A stretch of 64,000 nucleotides of DNA from Candidatus Altimarinota bacterium (GTDB taxonomy: Bacteria > Patescibacteriota > Gracilibacteria > BD1-5 > UBA6164), in the NCBI GenBank assembly GCA_028689115.1, contig JAQTWV010000003.1, positions 1 through 64,000 on the forward strand. Reading direction: 5' to 3'. The position numbers were made by a program, and so were the translations under genes. Numbering within the stretch: the first letter of the stretch is position 1; each line of letters opens with the position of its first letter. Below are positions 50,114-62,729 of this stretch, piece by piece. The notes under the pieces were generated by a model. It saw only the letters and a program-made list of their open reading frames with translations. It had not been told where the DNA came from and searched no databases.

Positions 50114-52231
50114 TTGAATAATAAATTATTACATAATAGAGTTTTTTTAACTATATCTATTTCAAGTTTTATATTGTTTTTAGTTTTAGTTTTAAGTAAT
50201 CCTTTTTATATAATAAATGAAAAAATAAAGTCATTTATTATTAAAACAAAAAATGAAATATATTTACTTGATAATTCAAAGATTGATCAATTAATTAATA
50301 ATGATATAGTTGTTATAAATTTTGATGAAAAATCACTTGATAAGCTATGATTTCCTATTTCAAGAAGAGAATATAAGCCAGTAATAGAAAATTTAAATAA
50401 TGCTTGAGCAGAAGTTATTGGTTTTGATATTATTTTTGCTAATAACAATAATTTAGATTTAAAATGAGATGATATATTCGCAAAAACAATTAAAGATGCT
50501 TGAAATATAGTTTTGTGATGAGCAATTATTTCAAAAACATTTAGCTGACAAACTTTATGAGTAATTGAAAAACCATTAGATAAATTCTTAACATGAGCAC
50601 TTGCTTTTTGATATTATCAACCAAATGTTGATATAAGATCTAATGTTGTTAATAGCTTTAGACCTAGCGCTAAAGTATATGATGTTAATAAAGTATTATG
50701 AAATTATAATCATTTTTGAATTGCTATTTTAAAAGCATATTATTCAAAAATATATGAAAAAGATTTTATAAATTACGAAAAATCTGATAATAATTTTTAT
50801 TATTTGAGGCCAGATTATAAAATCCCATTTTTTTTATCAAATGCTAGTGATATTTTGATAAATTTTATACCACTTCCGAATTCTAATGAAAATAAATATT
50901 CTAAACTACCATCATATTCTTTTTTAGATGTTTATGAAAATAAGATTGACCCAAAAGTATTTGAGTGAAAAATAGTGTTAATATGAGCAACAGCAAAGTG
51001 AATAAAAGATATATTCACTACTCCAAATTGAATAGAGTATGGAGTATATGTTTTGTGAAATATAATTAATACAGTTTTGACAAAAAATTATTTATTATAT
51101 CTTGATAAAAATTTAGAATTATTTTTGATTTTTACTCTTATTTTATTGTCAGTATATTTTAATTTGTCTCGTTCAGGATATGTTTTAGTTTTTAGTAATG
51201 TATCTATATCAATTATATTTCTAGTAATTTTTCCTATTTCTATTCTTGTATTTACATCTTATCTTTTAAATTATTTATTTGAGTTATTTTTTGCTTTGAT
51301 ATTGTCTTTGACAATATCAAATATAGTTAAATATATAACTGAAAATAAAAATAAGAATAAACTAAATAAAGCACTTTCTGAGTATGTTTCTAAAGCAATT
51401 GCAGACGAAATATTATCAAATTCATGAAAAATAAATCTTGATTGAGAAAGAAAAAAATTAGCTATTTATTTTTCTGATATTGAATGATTTACTTCTATCT
51501 CTGAAAAATTTGAACCAGAATTTTTAGTTACATTTCTTAGAGATTATTTATCTGAAATGTCAGATATAATAATGGATGAAAAGTGATTTATAAACAAGTA
51601 TGAATGAGATGCAATAATGTGATTATGGTGAGCTTTTACACCATATGATAATTATAGTTATTATTCTTGTTTATCTGCACTTAAACAACAAAAAAGATTG
51701 TCCGAACTAAATGAAATTTGGTCTAAAAGTTGATTTTCAGTTATAAAAGTAAGAATTGGTTTACATGTTTGAGAAGCAATTATATGAAATATATGATCTG
51801 CTTGAAGAAAGATGGAATTTACTGCTCTTTGAGATAGTGTAAATCTTGCTTCACGTCTTGAATGAGTAAATAAATTTTATGGTACTTATATATGTGTAAG
51901 TGAAAATGTTTATGAGGAAGTTAAAGATGATTTTGAATTTAGATATCTTGATAAGATTAGAGTTAAAGGTAAAAATAAACCAATAAAAATATATGAATTA
52001 TTATCTCTAAAATGAGAATTAGATAAAAAAAGAGAAAATATAAGAAATTCATTTGTTGTTGCAGTTGACTTGTATAATAATAGAGATTTTCTACTAGCAA
52101 AAGATAAATTTAAAGAACTTATAAACTTATGAGATACTGCAAGTAAATATTATTTTGAAATGTGTGAAAATTATATAAAAAATATTCCTTCTATTGATTG
52201 GGACTGAGTTTCTGAAATGAAAAGTAAATAG
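50114..52231 (+). CDS. CHASE2 adenylate cyclase (class III)
   Basis: 705 residues. An N-terminal helix, a CHASE2 sensor domain outside the membrane (NDIVVINFDEKSLDKLG, AEVIGFDIIFA, GKIVLIGATAKGIKDIF), three membrane helices (about 330-405), and a class III cyclase domain (about 455-640). The catalytic residues are present: metal-binding Asp in YFSDIEGFTS and YEGDAIMG, base-selecting Lys (INKYEG) and Asp (ALGDSVNLASRLEG), and the Asn/Arg pair of the last motif. So ATP is the likely substrate. The start is TTG 50114, since TAA stands three codons upstream with no ATG. A short TPR-like tail follows. Confidence 0.92.
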
Positions 52232-52240
52232 ATAAAAATA

Positions 52241-52270
52241 AAAAATAGTCAAAAAAATTTGACTATTTTT
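52241..52270 (+). terminator. Intrinsic terminator after the cyclase
   Basis: AAAAATAGTCAAA-aaaa-TTTGACTATTTTT. Confidence 0.85.
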
Positions 52271-52305
52271 TATTTTATATATAATGTCCTAGCAATAAGA
52301 AATGA

Positions 52306-52380
52306 GCGGCTATCGTCTAGTGGTTAGGACATCGGGTTTTCATCCCGGTAACCGGAGTTCGATTCTCCGTAGCCGTACCA
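52306..52380 (+). tRNA. tRNA-Glu (TTC)
   Basis: Acceptor GCGGCTA/TAGCCGT (first pair G-U), anticodon stem TCGGG/CCCGG around TTTTCAT, T loop AGTTCGATTCT and encoded CCA. Confidence 0.96.
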
Positions 52381-52404
52381 AAAACTTATTGCCATTTTTT
52401 TTAT

Positions 52405-52479
52405 CGCGGAGTGGAGAAGTGGTATCTCGTCGGGCTCATAACCCGAAGATCACAGGTTCAATTCCTGTCTCCGCAACCA
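52405..52479 (+). tRNA. Initiator tRNA-fMet (CAT)
   Basis: Anticodon CAT in a TCGGG/CCCGA stem with the three G-C pairs of initiators, and the unpaired first acceptor position (C1 opposite A72) that marks fMet. CCA is encoded. Confidence 0.95.
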
Positions 52480-52494
52480 ATTAAAAACATAAAT

Positions 52495-52528
52495 AAAGCA
52501 TTGTTATTTTATATAACAATGCTTTTAT
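52495..52528. terminator. Bidirectional terminator
   Basis: AAAGCATTGTTAT-tttat-ATAACAATGCTTTT between the tRNA pair and the T4SS-like operon. Confidence 0.8.
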
Positions 52529-52543
52529 TTTTTAGGAATTGAC

Positions 52544-52978
52544 CTATTTATATATCCAAGGAGCAATTAATTGTAGTATTGGACCACTTAAAAGTAATAA
52601 AATTAATCATATAAGAGTTCATATAATTCTTTTTTTTGCATCATCTTTTAGAGATGGTTCAGCTCATCACATACTATAAAGTATTCAATTATAAACTATA
52701 AATAATACTCATGCAAGTGCTGCAATATAAGTGAAATATTTTATAATGTTTCATAGCATTTCAACTATTTGAGTTACTCATTTTTTTACCTCACAATCAT
52801 ATAGATTAGGAATTGTTTGACCAGAACTAGTTCAACTTGTAGCCTTTACTTCATTACATTGAACTCAAGGTATTTTTTCAGTTACTCTAACTAAAACTGT
52901 TCAAGATGCTGCATATATATTTTCACTTTGAAATAAAAACATAGAAATTATAAATATAGTTATTAATATTTTTTTCAT
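52544..52978 (-). CDS. VirB2-like protein, one module
   Basis: 144 residues: signal peptide (MKKILITIFIISMFLFQSEN), a short domain with two cysteines (VQCNEVKA and YDCEVKK), and a two-helix module with the cytosolic loop MGGAEPSLKDDAKKRIIGTL between the helices. This is the VirB2/TrbC-like layout of T4SS pilin precursors. The last gene of a minus-strand operon headed by the VirD4-like gene at 57757. Confidence 0.75.
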
Positions 52979-52979
52979 A

Positions 52980-53882
52980 TTAGAAATTGAGTAAGTCATA
53001 TAAAAACACATAAGATACAAGTAGTATAGCAGTTCCTAAAACAGTATTTATTACTATACTTTTTCATTTTTTTGCTTTTTCTTCATCTCAAGCAGATGTT
53101 ATATAATAATATCATGCAAGTGTTAGAAAAAATATAGCAATTGGTCAAGCTAGAAATAAAGCTAGATTAGCAATAGTTTTAAATATGTTAGTTCCATCAG
53201 CAATTTTTCAGGCATATGCAAATTTTTGCCATGCTTCAATAAAACCTATAAATATTAATCATATAATTGACCAAAGTATTTTATGTTTTGCTTCTGTGAT
53301 TTGTTCTTCTCTTCATCTTGAAGTTATTATTTTTAGTCATGCAATTATTATTACCATAATTGCTATTCATACAAGGATTATTTCTAAAAATTTAACAACT
53401 GTATTATTTAGAGTTATTGCAAAAACGTCAGTATTTATAAATAAATTTGTTGTTGTACTTGATATTTCATTACTCCAAGAGTTTCATATTCATCAATTTA
53501 CTGTTGTTTTATCTCATTTTACAGCATTATAAATTGTTCAAGGCATATTTATGAAGAATAAACCAATTGCAGCATACCAAAGAGATTTTTTAGCGCTTGA
53601 TAAGCTATCATCATCTGTTCACATTGACATAATCATTTGTGCTCATGCATACACCATATATATAAGAAGTATTCATGAAAATACAAATTTTATCTTACTA
53701 AGTATATCTAGAGTTACAGTATTTATTGTATCTGATATATCACTTGATGCTCAACTTATAGCAATTGATTTTTCATTATTAATATTATCTAATCATTCAA
53801 TATTTGTAGCATAAGTATTATTAATCATAAATATACTAAATATTGATATGAGAATCAGAATTATTTTTTGTGTAATTTTCAT
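52980..53882 (-). CDS. Two-module VirB2-like membrane protein
   Basis: 300 residues with a signal peptide and about five further membrane helices. Two loops resemble the VirB2-like motif: MSMGTDDDSLSSAKKSLWYA in the first half and SAGDEEKAKKGKSIVINTVL in the second. Each is flanked by Gly/Ala-rich helices. The family may correspond to the VirB6/TrbL-like channel component, but the repeated module points to concatenated pilin-like units. The stop is one base before the next gene's start region. Confidence 0.7.
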
Positions 53883-53896
53883 ATTTTTTTATTATT

Positions 53897-54868
53897 TTAA
53901 ATAATTGTTTCAGGTTTAATTAAGAAACTTAATATAAAGTAATTTAGAATTAATATAGCAATTCATATAACTATGTAGATTATTGAACTTTTTGCTTTTG
54001 ATAATTTTTCTTCATCTCATGCTGAGAATAATACCTGAACTCAAGCATATATAATCATAAGTATAACTATTATTCATACAAATCAATTCATCCAATTAAT
54101 TAATTTTATAATTATATCTGATACTCAAGTAATTTGGTTACTTGCATTACAATTATTTCAATTTATTGTAAATATTCATAATATAGTATGTTCATTACAG
54201 TCTACTTTTCAATAAGTTGCACTAACTATTTCTTTTGCTAATTTTATTACTATAAATCATATTAATCAATAGAATACGCTCATTTTTCAAGTTTTTACTT
54301 TTTCTTCATCACCATTTGCAGTTATGATAGAATAAAATGCAAAAATTGCTATTAATACAAAGAAAAATGAAGCAGCTGTTTCAAGAATTTTTATTATTGG
54401 ATTTATTAAATTTTTAGTTAGATTATTTGCAAGGGTTCATCATACATCTTTTGCATAAAGTGTATTAATTGCATAAAATGCAATTTGCATTACTACAATT
54501 CAAATAGTTATCCAAATTATTCATTTTTTGAAATTTGAAACCTCTTCATCAGTATTTTCTGAAAATATAAGTCTAATTACTAATATTAAAAAATATAATC
54601 ATGATAAGATATAAAAAATTGTTTTTAGATCTTTTGCAACTGAATATACTAGATAATATATAGATTTTTCTCACTGATTTCAGGCTTTTATATCTCAATT
54701 TCATCATAATTGATTTAAATATGAATTAGATATTCCATTTCATCCACTATTATTTCATATTTCTACATTATTTGCAGGAGGTACATAGTTTATTGCAGAG
54801 AATGCACTATTTAAGTTTATAAATAAATAGCTTGAAAATATTATAAGAGTTAAAATTATTTTTTTCAT
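53897..54868 (-). CDS. Three-module VirB2-like membrane protein
   Basis: 323 residues: signal peptide and an extracytoplasmic Asn/Gly-rich part (about 25-75), then six to seven membrane helices. Three loops have the motif: SENTDEEVSNFKKGIIWITI, TANGDEEKVKTGKMSVFYGL and SAGDEEKLSKAKSSIIYIVI. The middle region has a CNEH/NNCN pair of cysteines. Stop 15 bases before the two-module gene. Role in the secretion channel is inferred. Confidence 0.7.
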
Positions 54869-54925
54869 GAAATTTTCTTAAAAATTATTATCAATATTAT
54901 ATTATCACAATTATTTATAAAATAC

Positions 54926-54957
54926 AAAAAACAGATAGTTTTATCTATCTGTTTTTT
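54926..54957. terminator. Terminator after the VirD4-like gene
   Basis: AAAAAACAGATAG-ttttat-CTATCTGTTTTTT. It overlaps the stop codon at 54956-54958 and would separate the ATPase transcript from the VirB2-like genes unless read through. Confidence 0.8.
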
Positions 54958-57757
54958 ATTCTGGCATTATTCAAAGTCTAGCTTCTATTTCCATATCAAC
55001 ATATTTCTTTTTTCTACCATATTTTTTTCTAGAATATTCTCTTATAATTTCAGCAATCTTAGAACTTTTATATTCATTATCCCAAATTGTTTTTAGGTCA
55101 AATGGTCTAGTTGTAGCATTGTCTATATTTAATTTACAATAAGCTGTAAAGTTTGCAATTCCTATTATATCTTGTTGAGAAAGTAGTGGAGCATATTCTT
55201 TTTCCATGTATTCAGCATCATCAGCACCAACTTTAAAACTCATAATTGTTCAGGCATTACCAAAAACTGCATCTTTAATACTTGGTTTATCTCATTTTTG
55301 TCATGATTGACCTCATATTTGAGCAATAAATTGATGAGCCATAATTAAAGCAAGGTGATATTTTCTGGCTTCAGAAAGTATTTCTCAAAATGTTTCAGTT
55401 GCAAAGTTTTGAAACTCATCAACATACATATAAAAATCTTTTCTTTCAGGCTCAGGCATATCTGCTCTAGACATAGCAGCCATATTTACTTTTGATACAA
55501 ATATTAAACCAAGTAATTGCGCATTTAATGCTCAAATCTTACCTTTTGATAGATTTACAAGTAATATTTTTCTATTATCCATCATCTCTCTTATATTAAA
55601 AGCAGATTTTGGTTGTCCAATAATATTTCTAATTGTTGTATTTGTTATAAATGGTCAAAATTTAGCAGAAAAATAAGGAATCATTTCTTGTTTTTCTCTG
55701 TCTCAAGTATTTGCATATTCATGTTCCCAAAATGATTTAACAACAGGATTTTTTACTTTAGACACTTTATATTTCATAAATGCATCGTCTACAAATAGCC
55801 TAGGAACATCTATAAGTGTACCACCATCTTCGACATCTTCCATAAGTGTCAAACATCCATTTCTAAAATAATGTTGTATCCTAGGACCAAAAACTTCGTC
55901 ACCAAATATCTTTATAAATATTTCAGTTGCATCCATTGCAGCTCTATCCATTTCTCTTTTTCTAATTTCAGGATCAGTAGATATTACTTCAAGCATATTT
56001 AATCCCATAGGTCTTTCATCGTCACTTGGGTCAAACAATACTACATCTTTTGCTCTTTCTTTTGGAGTAAATGCAAGTACATCTTCGACAAGGTCACCAT
56101 GCGGATCAATTACACAAACTCAGTCTCCATTCCGGACATCTTGTCTAGCAAGATAACCAATAAAGACAGATTTACCTCAACCAGATTTTCATATAATATA
56201 ATGATGTCTACCTCTGTCTTTTCTAGAAAAATAGACAGGTACTTTTTTGTTTCTATATTCATTCCATCAAAGTAGAACTCAATCTTTAAAAACTGGAAAT
56301 CCTCATAATTTTCTTTGTGCTTGTATAGGATTTCAATTTTCATCTTTTTCTTCCAAAATAGTTGCTTCAGTTGGAAATTTTATATTGTGTGGAAGTGGTA
56401 ATTTTTTATAATCAAGCCAATTTATAATTGGAGATTTATTATAAACTATATCTGGCATATGATAAAGTGTTGAAACTTCGTCAGCAGAAAACCATGATAC
56501 ATTTTGAAATAATCATACAAGTTTATATCTAAATCAAAAATATCTAACTGGTGTAAAAAACCAAGGAAGAGCATCTTCAAGAATTTGAGGATTATCTAAA
56601 GCATTATTGTATTCATCTGTATACATAGACGCAGCAGCTACTATTGCATGTACTCAGTCTTCTGTACTTTGTTTATTTTTACTAGAAACAATTATTCTAA
56701 TTGATGACTTAAACATAGGTTGAGCAGCTGTTTCTCACATAACTTTTTGACTTTCAGTTTCAGCTTGGTTAAATATCTTATAAGCATCTCATTCAGTAGC
56801 TCCAGGTGCATTGTTTCAAGTTACCATACTATCAGGTCATTGTATCATTGCAACTATTGGATTCCATAAGAAACTTAAAAATCATAGTAAATGCTTTTTT
56901 TCTTTTTTATATTTTCATTTTGCAACTAATCAAGCAGCTCTTATAGCTTTTTTATTATAACTAGACGGCTCTGGTTTTATTACTAATTGAAAAACTGCTT
57001 TGTCATCTTTTGCTAATCAACCAAACACGTTTGTAAAATTGTTTAATGGATCATCTTCTAAATATTTAAATATCTTTATTGGATAAACGTCATCATTTTC
57101 TTTTCAAAGTGATGCTCATCTCATATGATAACCTTCTTCATCTAATTTTACATATCATCATTTTTTTGGATCTACTATTAATATTTCAGCATCATTATAT
57201 GTAGAAGTTAAATGTTGACTTATAAGATTTACATAGTTTCTAAATGTAACTATATAAAAATTTACTTCTCATTTATCATATACTAATTCAAGTGAAATCT
57301 TTGAGTGACCAAATATTCAGTTAATAAAAGTATCTTTTAATCAAGCCTCACTTAATTTATGAATAGCTTTATAAAACATACTCATTGTTCATATTTTTTC
57401 TTTAAAATCCTTTTTTGTTTCTTTTTCTTTATCTAGTTTTGAATCTGCTCTAGGTAGAGTAATCTTTAAATATCTAAGATTTTTTGCATACCATATTTCA
57501 AATGATAGTTGCAAAGCTTTTTTTATTAGTATAAATGAAAAAAATAATACTAATAATAGAATAATCCAAGAGAAAAAATCACTTAAAAGACCTCAAGAGC
57601 TTATATCAAACCATGTTCAGTCTGTAAAACTAGTTGTAGCTGTATTTTGTGTAGCTATTTTTTTTGTTGTTCAAGATGTATTTGTTCATAATACTGAAGC
57701 AAAAGTTTGACTTAAGTTTATAAATAATCATCAAACAATTAATAATATTTTTTTCAT
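54956..57757 (-). CDS. VirD4/TraG-like T4SS coupling ATPase
   Basis: 933 residues: signal peptide or first helix, a second membrane helix (about 75-100), an N-terminal domain (100-470) and a FtsK/VirD4-like motor. Walker A is HYIIGKSGGGKSVFIGYLA, Walker B and the adjoining segment are DGVCVIDPHGDLVEDV and YMYVDEFQNF, and the arginine-type region GQSGQKGDKPSIKDAVFGN is present. These proteins hand substrates to type IV secretion channels. Four TGA-coded glycines lie in the Walker A stretch and nearby. Upstream of three VirB2-like genes on the same strand. Confidence 0.9.
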
Positions 57758-57851
57758 CTATATATTTTAATAAATATCTTTAATATATTTTAACATATAT
57801 TTTTTTAATAATAAATATTATTGCATTGACAACTCTTGTTTTATAAATCTA

Positions 57852-57883
57852 ATAAAAAAAAAGAAGCTATAAGCTTCTTTTTT
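57852..57883. terminator. Terminator after the 182-residue gene
   Basis: AAGAAGCT-ata-AGCTTCTT within long A and T tracts; overlaps the stop codon at 57882. Confidence 0.8.
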
Positions 57884-58430
57884 AGTTATTTCAGATTTCA
57901 AGAGCAGTTCAAATTCATCATTCTATAACCCATTGATTTTTTGGAATTCATTTTAAAATTTGAGTGAATTTATATAATTCTTCTATATTATTATTGTTTT
58001 TAGTTGCAGTATCTATATCTAAAGTATTTCATTTTAGTTTTGTTCATCCATAGTATACTTGATTATCAACATCCGCTCAAAATAAACTTACTTCAAATAT
58101 TCTTCTAAAATCTTGTTTTCAAGTTATACCTAATTTCTTTTTATTATTTAATAATATAGTTATAGCTTTTCATATTTCTTCAATTTTTTCAATATCTAAA
58201 GGAATATTTAGTTTTTGATTTCATGATATAAAATAGAATTTATCATTTGTTTTATCATACGTCATATCTATATCAAAATCTGGTATTTGATTATCTATTA
58301 GTTTTAGCATTCAAAGTGCTTGATTTGCTTTTGCTTGTTGTTCAAGTTTTTTTAAATTTTGATTTATTTGTTTAGTAATTTCTAGATTTTCATTATCTAG
58401 CATAATTTCATTTGGAGAATTTGGGGTCAT
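57882..58430 (-). CDS. Protein of unknown function
   Basis: 182 residues, soluble, with a helical N-terminus (about 1-45) and a mixed domain (about 50-182) ending WVIEGGIGTALEIGNN. No cysteines, signal peptide or membrane helix. Not recognised. It lies between the VirD4-like gene and dnaE, transcribed toward the former but separated by a terminator. Confidence 0.6.
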
Positions 58431-58570
58431 ATATTTATTTATATTAATTATATTTAAACTTATTTTAACATAATAAAATTAAATATGCAAAAAATTGAAA
58501 ATTTAGTAGAAAATTATAAAAAAATAAATACAATGAATTTAATAATTTTAGAAAATAAAACACATATTTT

Positions 58571-61500
58571 ATGTTTGTACACTTACATAATCATACACAT
58601 TATTCAATTTTAGAAGGGTTACCAAAACCAAAAGATTATGTAGCAAAAGCTGTAGAACTTGGTATGAAAGCTGTAGCAATTACTGATACTTCAAATATTC
58701 ATGGTTGTCATGAACTATATAAAGAGTGTAAATATGCTTGAATAAAAGCTATTTTATGAACTGAAATATATGTAGAATCATCACTTGATAAGAACATAAA
58801 TCATAAATTAGTTTTACTTGCTAAAAGTTTGACTTGATATAGAAATATTATAAACCTAGTTTCAAAAGCCAGTTTAGATAATCCTTGAGTAAAAGCTAAA
58901 ATTTGTTTTGAAGATATAATCTTATTAAAAGAACAAGTTTGAGATTTAGAAATGGTTTGTTTATCTGGACCAATTTCATGAGAAATTCCTTATTTTATAT
59001 TATCTTGAAAAGAAGATAAACAAGTTCTTGATAGAATTAAATCATATCAAGATATTTTTTGAACTGAGAATTATTATCTAGAACTGATTTATCATGATGA
59101 TATTCCAAAACAAAGATTTGTTACTGATAAACTTATAGAATTAAATTCTAAATACTCTATTCCAGTTGTAGCTACAAATAATGGGTATTATATAAATAAA
59201 ACTGATGCTAAAACTCAAGATGTAATAATGGCATTATCAACTGGTCATGAATTAGATAATCCTGATAGAAATACACTTAAAAATTGAGATTATTCTTTTT
59301 TAAGTGAAGAAGAAATGCAGATGATTTTTTGATTTATTCCTGAAGCCTTAGAAAATACTGTCAAGATTGCAGATATGGTTGATATCCATATAGAAACTGG
59401 ATGAATACTTATACCAACTTATGAATTGCCAGAAAATGATAAGATAATCTATGAGGAAGCATTAAAAACAGAAAAAGAAGATTATTATAATGAAACAAAA
59501 TCTGGAAATAAACAAGATTATATAAAAGTATTAACAAGTGATGAATGGTATCTAAGATATCTTTCTTTTTCATGATTAAATTGGAGATATAAGGCAAATA
59601 TACCTAAGGAAACCATTTTTAAACTTGTTCAAAAATTGGATAAACCTAGTTTAGAAAAAAAGTTAACAGAAACTTCACCTGAAGAATTAAAAGCATTATC
59701 TCTAATTTATTATAGTGATGAAAAAAAGGAAATTTTAAAAACTTTTTCTCAAGATATTCAAGATAAAATAGAAAGATTGGAGTATGAACTTGTTGTAGTA
59801 AATGAAATGTGATTTAATGCATATTTCTTAATAGTTGCCGATTATATAAATTGGGCTAGAAATAATGATGTACCAGTTTGACCTGGTAGATGATCAGCGG
59901 CCGGTAGTCTTATGGCTTATTTATCGGGTATTACAGATATAGATCCACTTCCTTATAAATTACTTTTTGAGAGATTTTTAAATCCTGCTAGAGTTTCTAT
60001 GCCTGATATAGATACGGATTTTGCTGATACTTGAAGGGATAAAGTAGTAGAATATTGTAGAAATAAATATGGAGCTGATAGAGTTGCTCAAATCTGTACA
60101 TTTGGTACTTTTGCTGCACGTGCTGCTGTAAAAGATGTATGAAGAGTTTATTGAATACCATTTGCTGAAATGAATGAGTTAGCAAAACTTATTCCAGAAA
60201 AACCAGGTACAAAACTAAAATGAGCATTAGAAGATAGTATAGAATTTAGAGAAGCTTATGAAAATAATCCAAAATATAAAGAGATTATAGACAATGCTTT
60301 AAAAATAGAAGGTAATGTTAGACAATTATGAGTACATGCTTGTGCTGTTATTATAGCGCCAGAGCCAATGACTAATTTTACTGCTTTACAACATCCACCT
60401 AAAGATGCAGAAAGTATTGTTACTCAATATAGTGCCTATCCACTTGAAGATTTAGGTCTTTTAAAGATGGACTTTTTGTGATTAAGAAACTTAACTGTTA
60501 TAAAAAGAGCACAAAAAATTATCAAAAAAAGTAAATGAGTTGATGTAGATATTTTGAGTATTGATTTAAATGATCCAAAGGTTTTTTCTATATTTGCACT
60601 TTGAGATACAACTTGAGTTTTTCAATTTGAATCTGATTGAATGAGAAAATACTTAAAAGACTTAGCACCAGATAGTTTTGAAGACTTAATTGCGATGGTT
60701 TCACTTTATAGACCAGGACCTTTGGCTTATATCCCAACTTATATTGATGTTAAATACAAGAGAAAAGAACTTAAATATTTAACTGATGATTTGAGAAAAA
60801 TTCTTGAATGAGCTTGATATAGTGAAGAAGAAATACTTGAAGAAAAAAGAAAGCTAGATGAAGATTTAGCTCCTATTTTGGATGTGTCTTATGGGATTGC
60901 AGTTTACCAAGAACAATTAATGTTTATAGTTCAATATATGGCTTGATTTTCTCTTTGAGAAGCTGATTTACTTCGTAGATGAGTTTGAAAGAAAAAACAT
61001 GATGTAATTGAAGCTCTTAAAAAAGAATTTATAGAAAAATGAATTAATTATAGACAATATAAGCCAGAAACGACAAATTACATATATACTGAGATGATAA
61101 TGCCAGCTGCAAATTATTCATTTAACAAATCACATGCTGCATGTTACGCTTTTATTGCTTACCAAACTGCATTTTTAAAAGCATATTATCCTACTGAATT
61201 TTTGACAGCGCTTATGGTTAGTGATGAGGAAAATATGGAAAGAATAGTTCTAGAAGTAAGTGAATGTGAAGCTAAATGAATTTCAGTTTTACCACCAAGT
61301 GTAAATGAATCTCTAAAACATTTTACATATATAGATGATAAAAATATCAGATTTTGATTAAAAGCTATAAAGTGAATATGAGATTGACCTATTAATAAAA
61401 TTATAGAAACAAGAAATAATTTAGAAAAACCAATTTTTGAAAATATAGAACAATTTGTGGAAACTTGTGGAAAGGAAGTAATAAATAAAAAATCACTGGA

Positions 61501-62617
61501 ATCACTTATTTTATCTGGTGCAATGGATGAAATGTGAGTTAGAAAAAGACTATTTTTATCAATTGAAGACATGATTAAATTTTGTCGTCGTGATGAAAAA
61601 CAAAAATTAACAAGTCAAATATGACTTTTTGATAATAGTAGTGATTTTGAAGATAAACTAGAATTAATAGAAAGTGAAGATTTTTTATTTGAAGAAAAAT
61701 TATCATGAGAAAAAGAAATGATAGGTTTTGCTGTTTCTGGTCATGCACTGGATTGATTAAAAAGATATTGTGCTAGAAGAAGTCAAAATGTGAAAAAATT
61801 GAAAATGAGCTTTGAAGAATTGCTAGAATTAGATAAGGTTCAAAATCCTGAGAAATATGAAGAAAAAGTAATAGTTGAAATGTGAATTGATAGCGAAAAA
61901 GAAATAGAAAAAACAAAAAAAATACCACCAAAAGAAGAAATTATTCAAGCCGTTTGAGTTGTAATTGATTATAGAAAAATAATCACAAAAACAGGGAAAC
62001 AAATGCTTTTCTTAAAATGTGAATGATTTGATTATGATTTTGAAGTTGTTATATTTTCAAAAGATGTAGATACATACAAGGATAAAGTTGCAGTTGACAA
62101 GATAGTGATTGTAACTTGAAATCTAGATATAAACTTTGAATACAAGAGAAAAAGTATAAGAGCTCGTGATATAAAAGTAGCAAGCATTACTCAAGTAAGA
62201 GAACAGGCTAATGATTTATGATTATTTGATAAATCAAAAAGGTTTATAAATATGAATTTAAATGAAACAGTTATAGATTTAGAAAATACTGAAACTACAG
62301 AATTAAATTGTGATGCTTCAGATACTTCAATGGATAATTGTTCTGTTATAACCGAAAACTTTGAAGAAGTTTTAGAAGAAAAAATAGCACATAATAAGCT
62401 AGAAGAAGAATGACAAATTATGGATGATAAGTTTGTCGTTAAAATTCCAAGCAATGCCAAAAAAGAAGATTTAGTAGATTTAAAAGAGTTTTTATTAAAA
62501 CAAGAAACTTGATTTATAAACGTGTTTATTGATTTAAGATGACAAGAGATAGATACAAAAATAGCATTATCTAATTTAAAAGAGTTAAAAGGTTGGATAG
62601 AGAATAAGTGGGGTTAA
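58571..62617 (+). CDS. dnaE: DNA polymerase III subunit alpha
   Basis: Replicative polymerase. 1348 residues: PHP domain at the N-terminus ([26 protein letters not shown]), then the polymerase with [20 protein letters not shown], the catalytic motif [24 protein letters not shown] and GVFQFESDGMRKYL, and [20 protein letters not shown] followed by helix-hairpin-helix and OB regions. It is longer than the usual 1160 residues. One insertion of about 70-90 residues lies before the palm (about 285-400), and the C-terminal part is extended. TGA is used at conserved glycines. The start ATG 58571 fits the PHP start. Confidence 0.97.
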
Positions 62618-62660
62618 AAAAATTGAAAATTAATAATATTTTGTTATATTGAATATATAT

Positions 62661-62714
62661 AACTCCTAAATTCAGCTTTATAAATTTCTATAAGTTGTTT
62701 TAGGAGTTTTTAGT
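62661..62714 (+). terminator. Intrinsic terminator after dnaE
   Basis: AACTCCTAAA (62661-62670) pairs with TTTTAGGAGTT, with an inner CTTTATA/TATAAG stem and a following T tract. Confidence 0.75.
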
Positions 62715-62729
62715 TTTTAAAATAAAAAT

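Noticed and set aside
56110-56343. 77-codon minus-strand ORF inside the VirD4-like gene
   Set aside because: It is in another frame of the same strand; the VirD4 frame is continuous across it and carries the Walker A motif there.
58485-58613. 42-codon ORF overlapping the dnaE start
   Set aside because: Very AT-rich, out of frame with dnaE and without any supporting motif; chance ORFs of this size are expected here.
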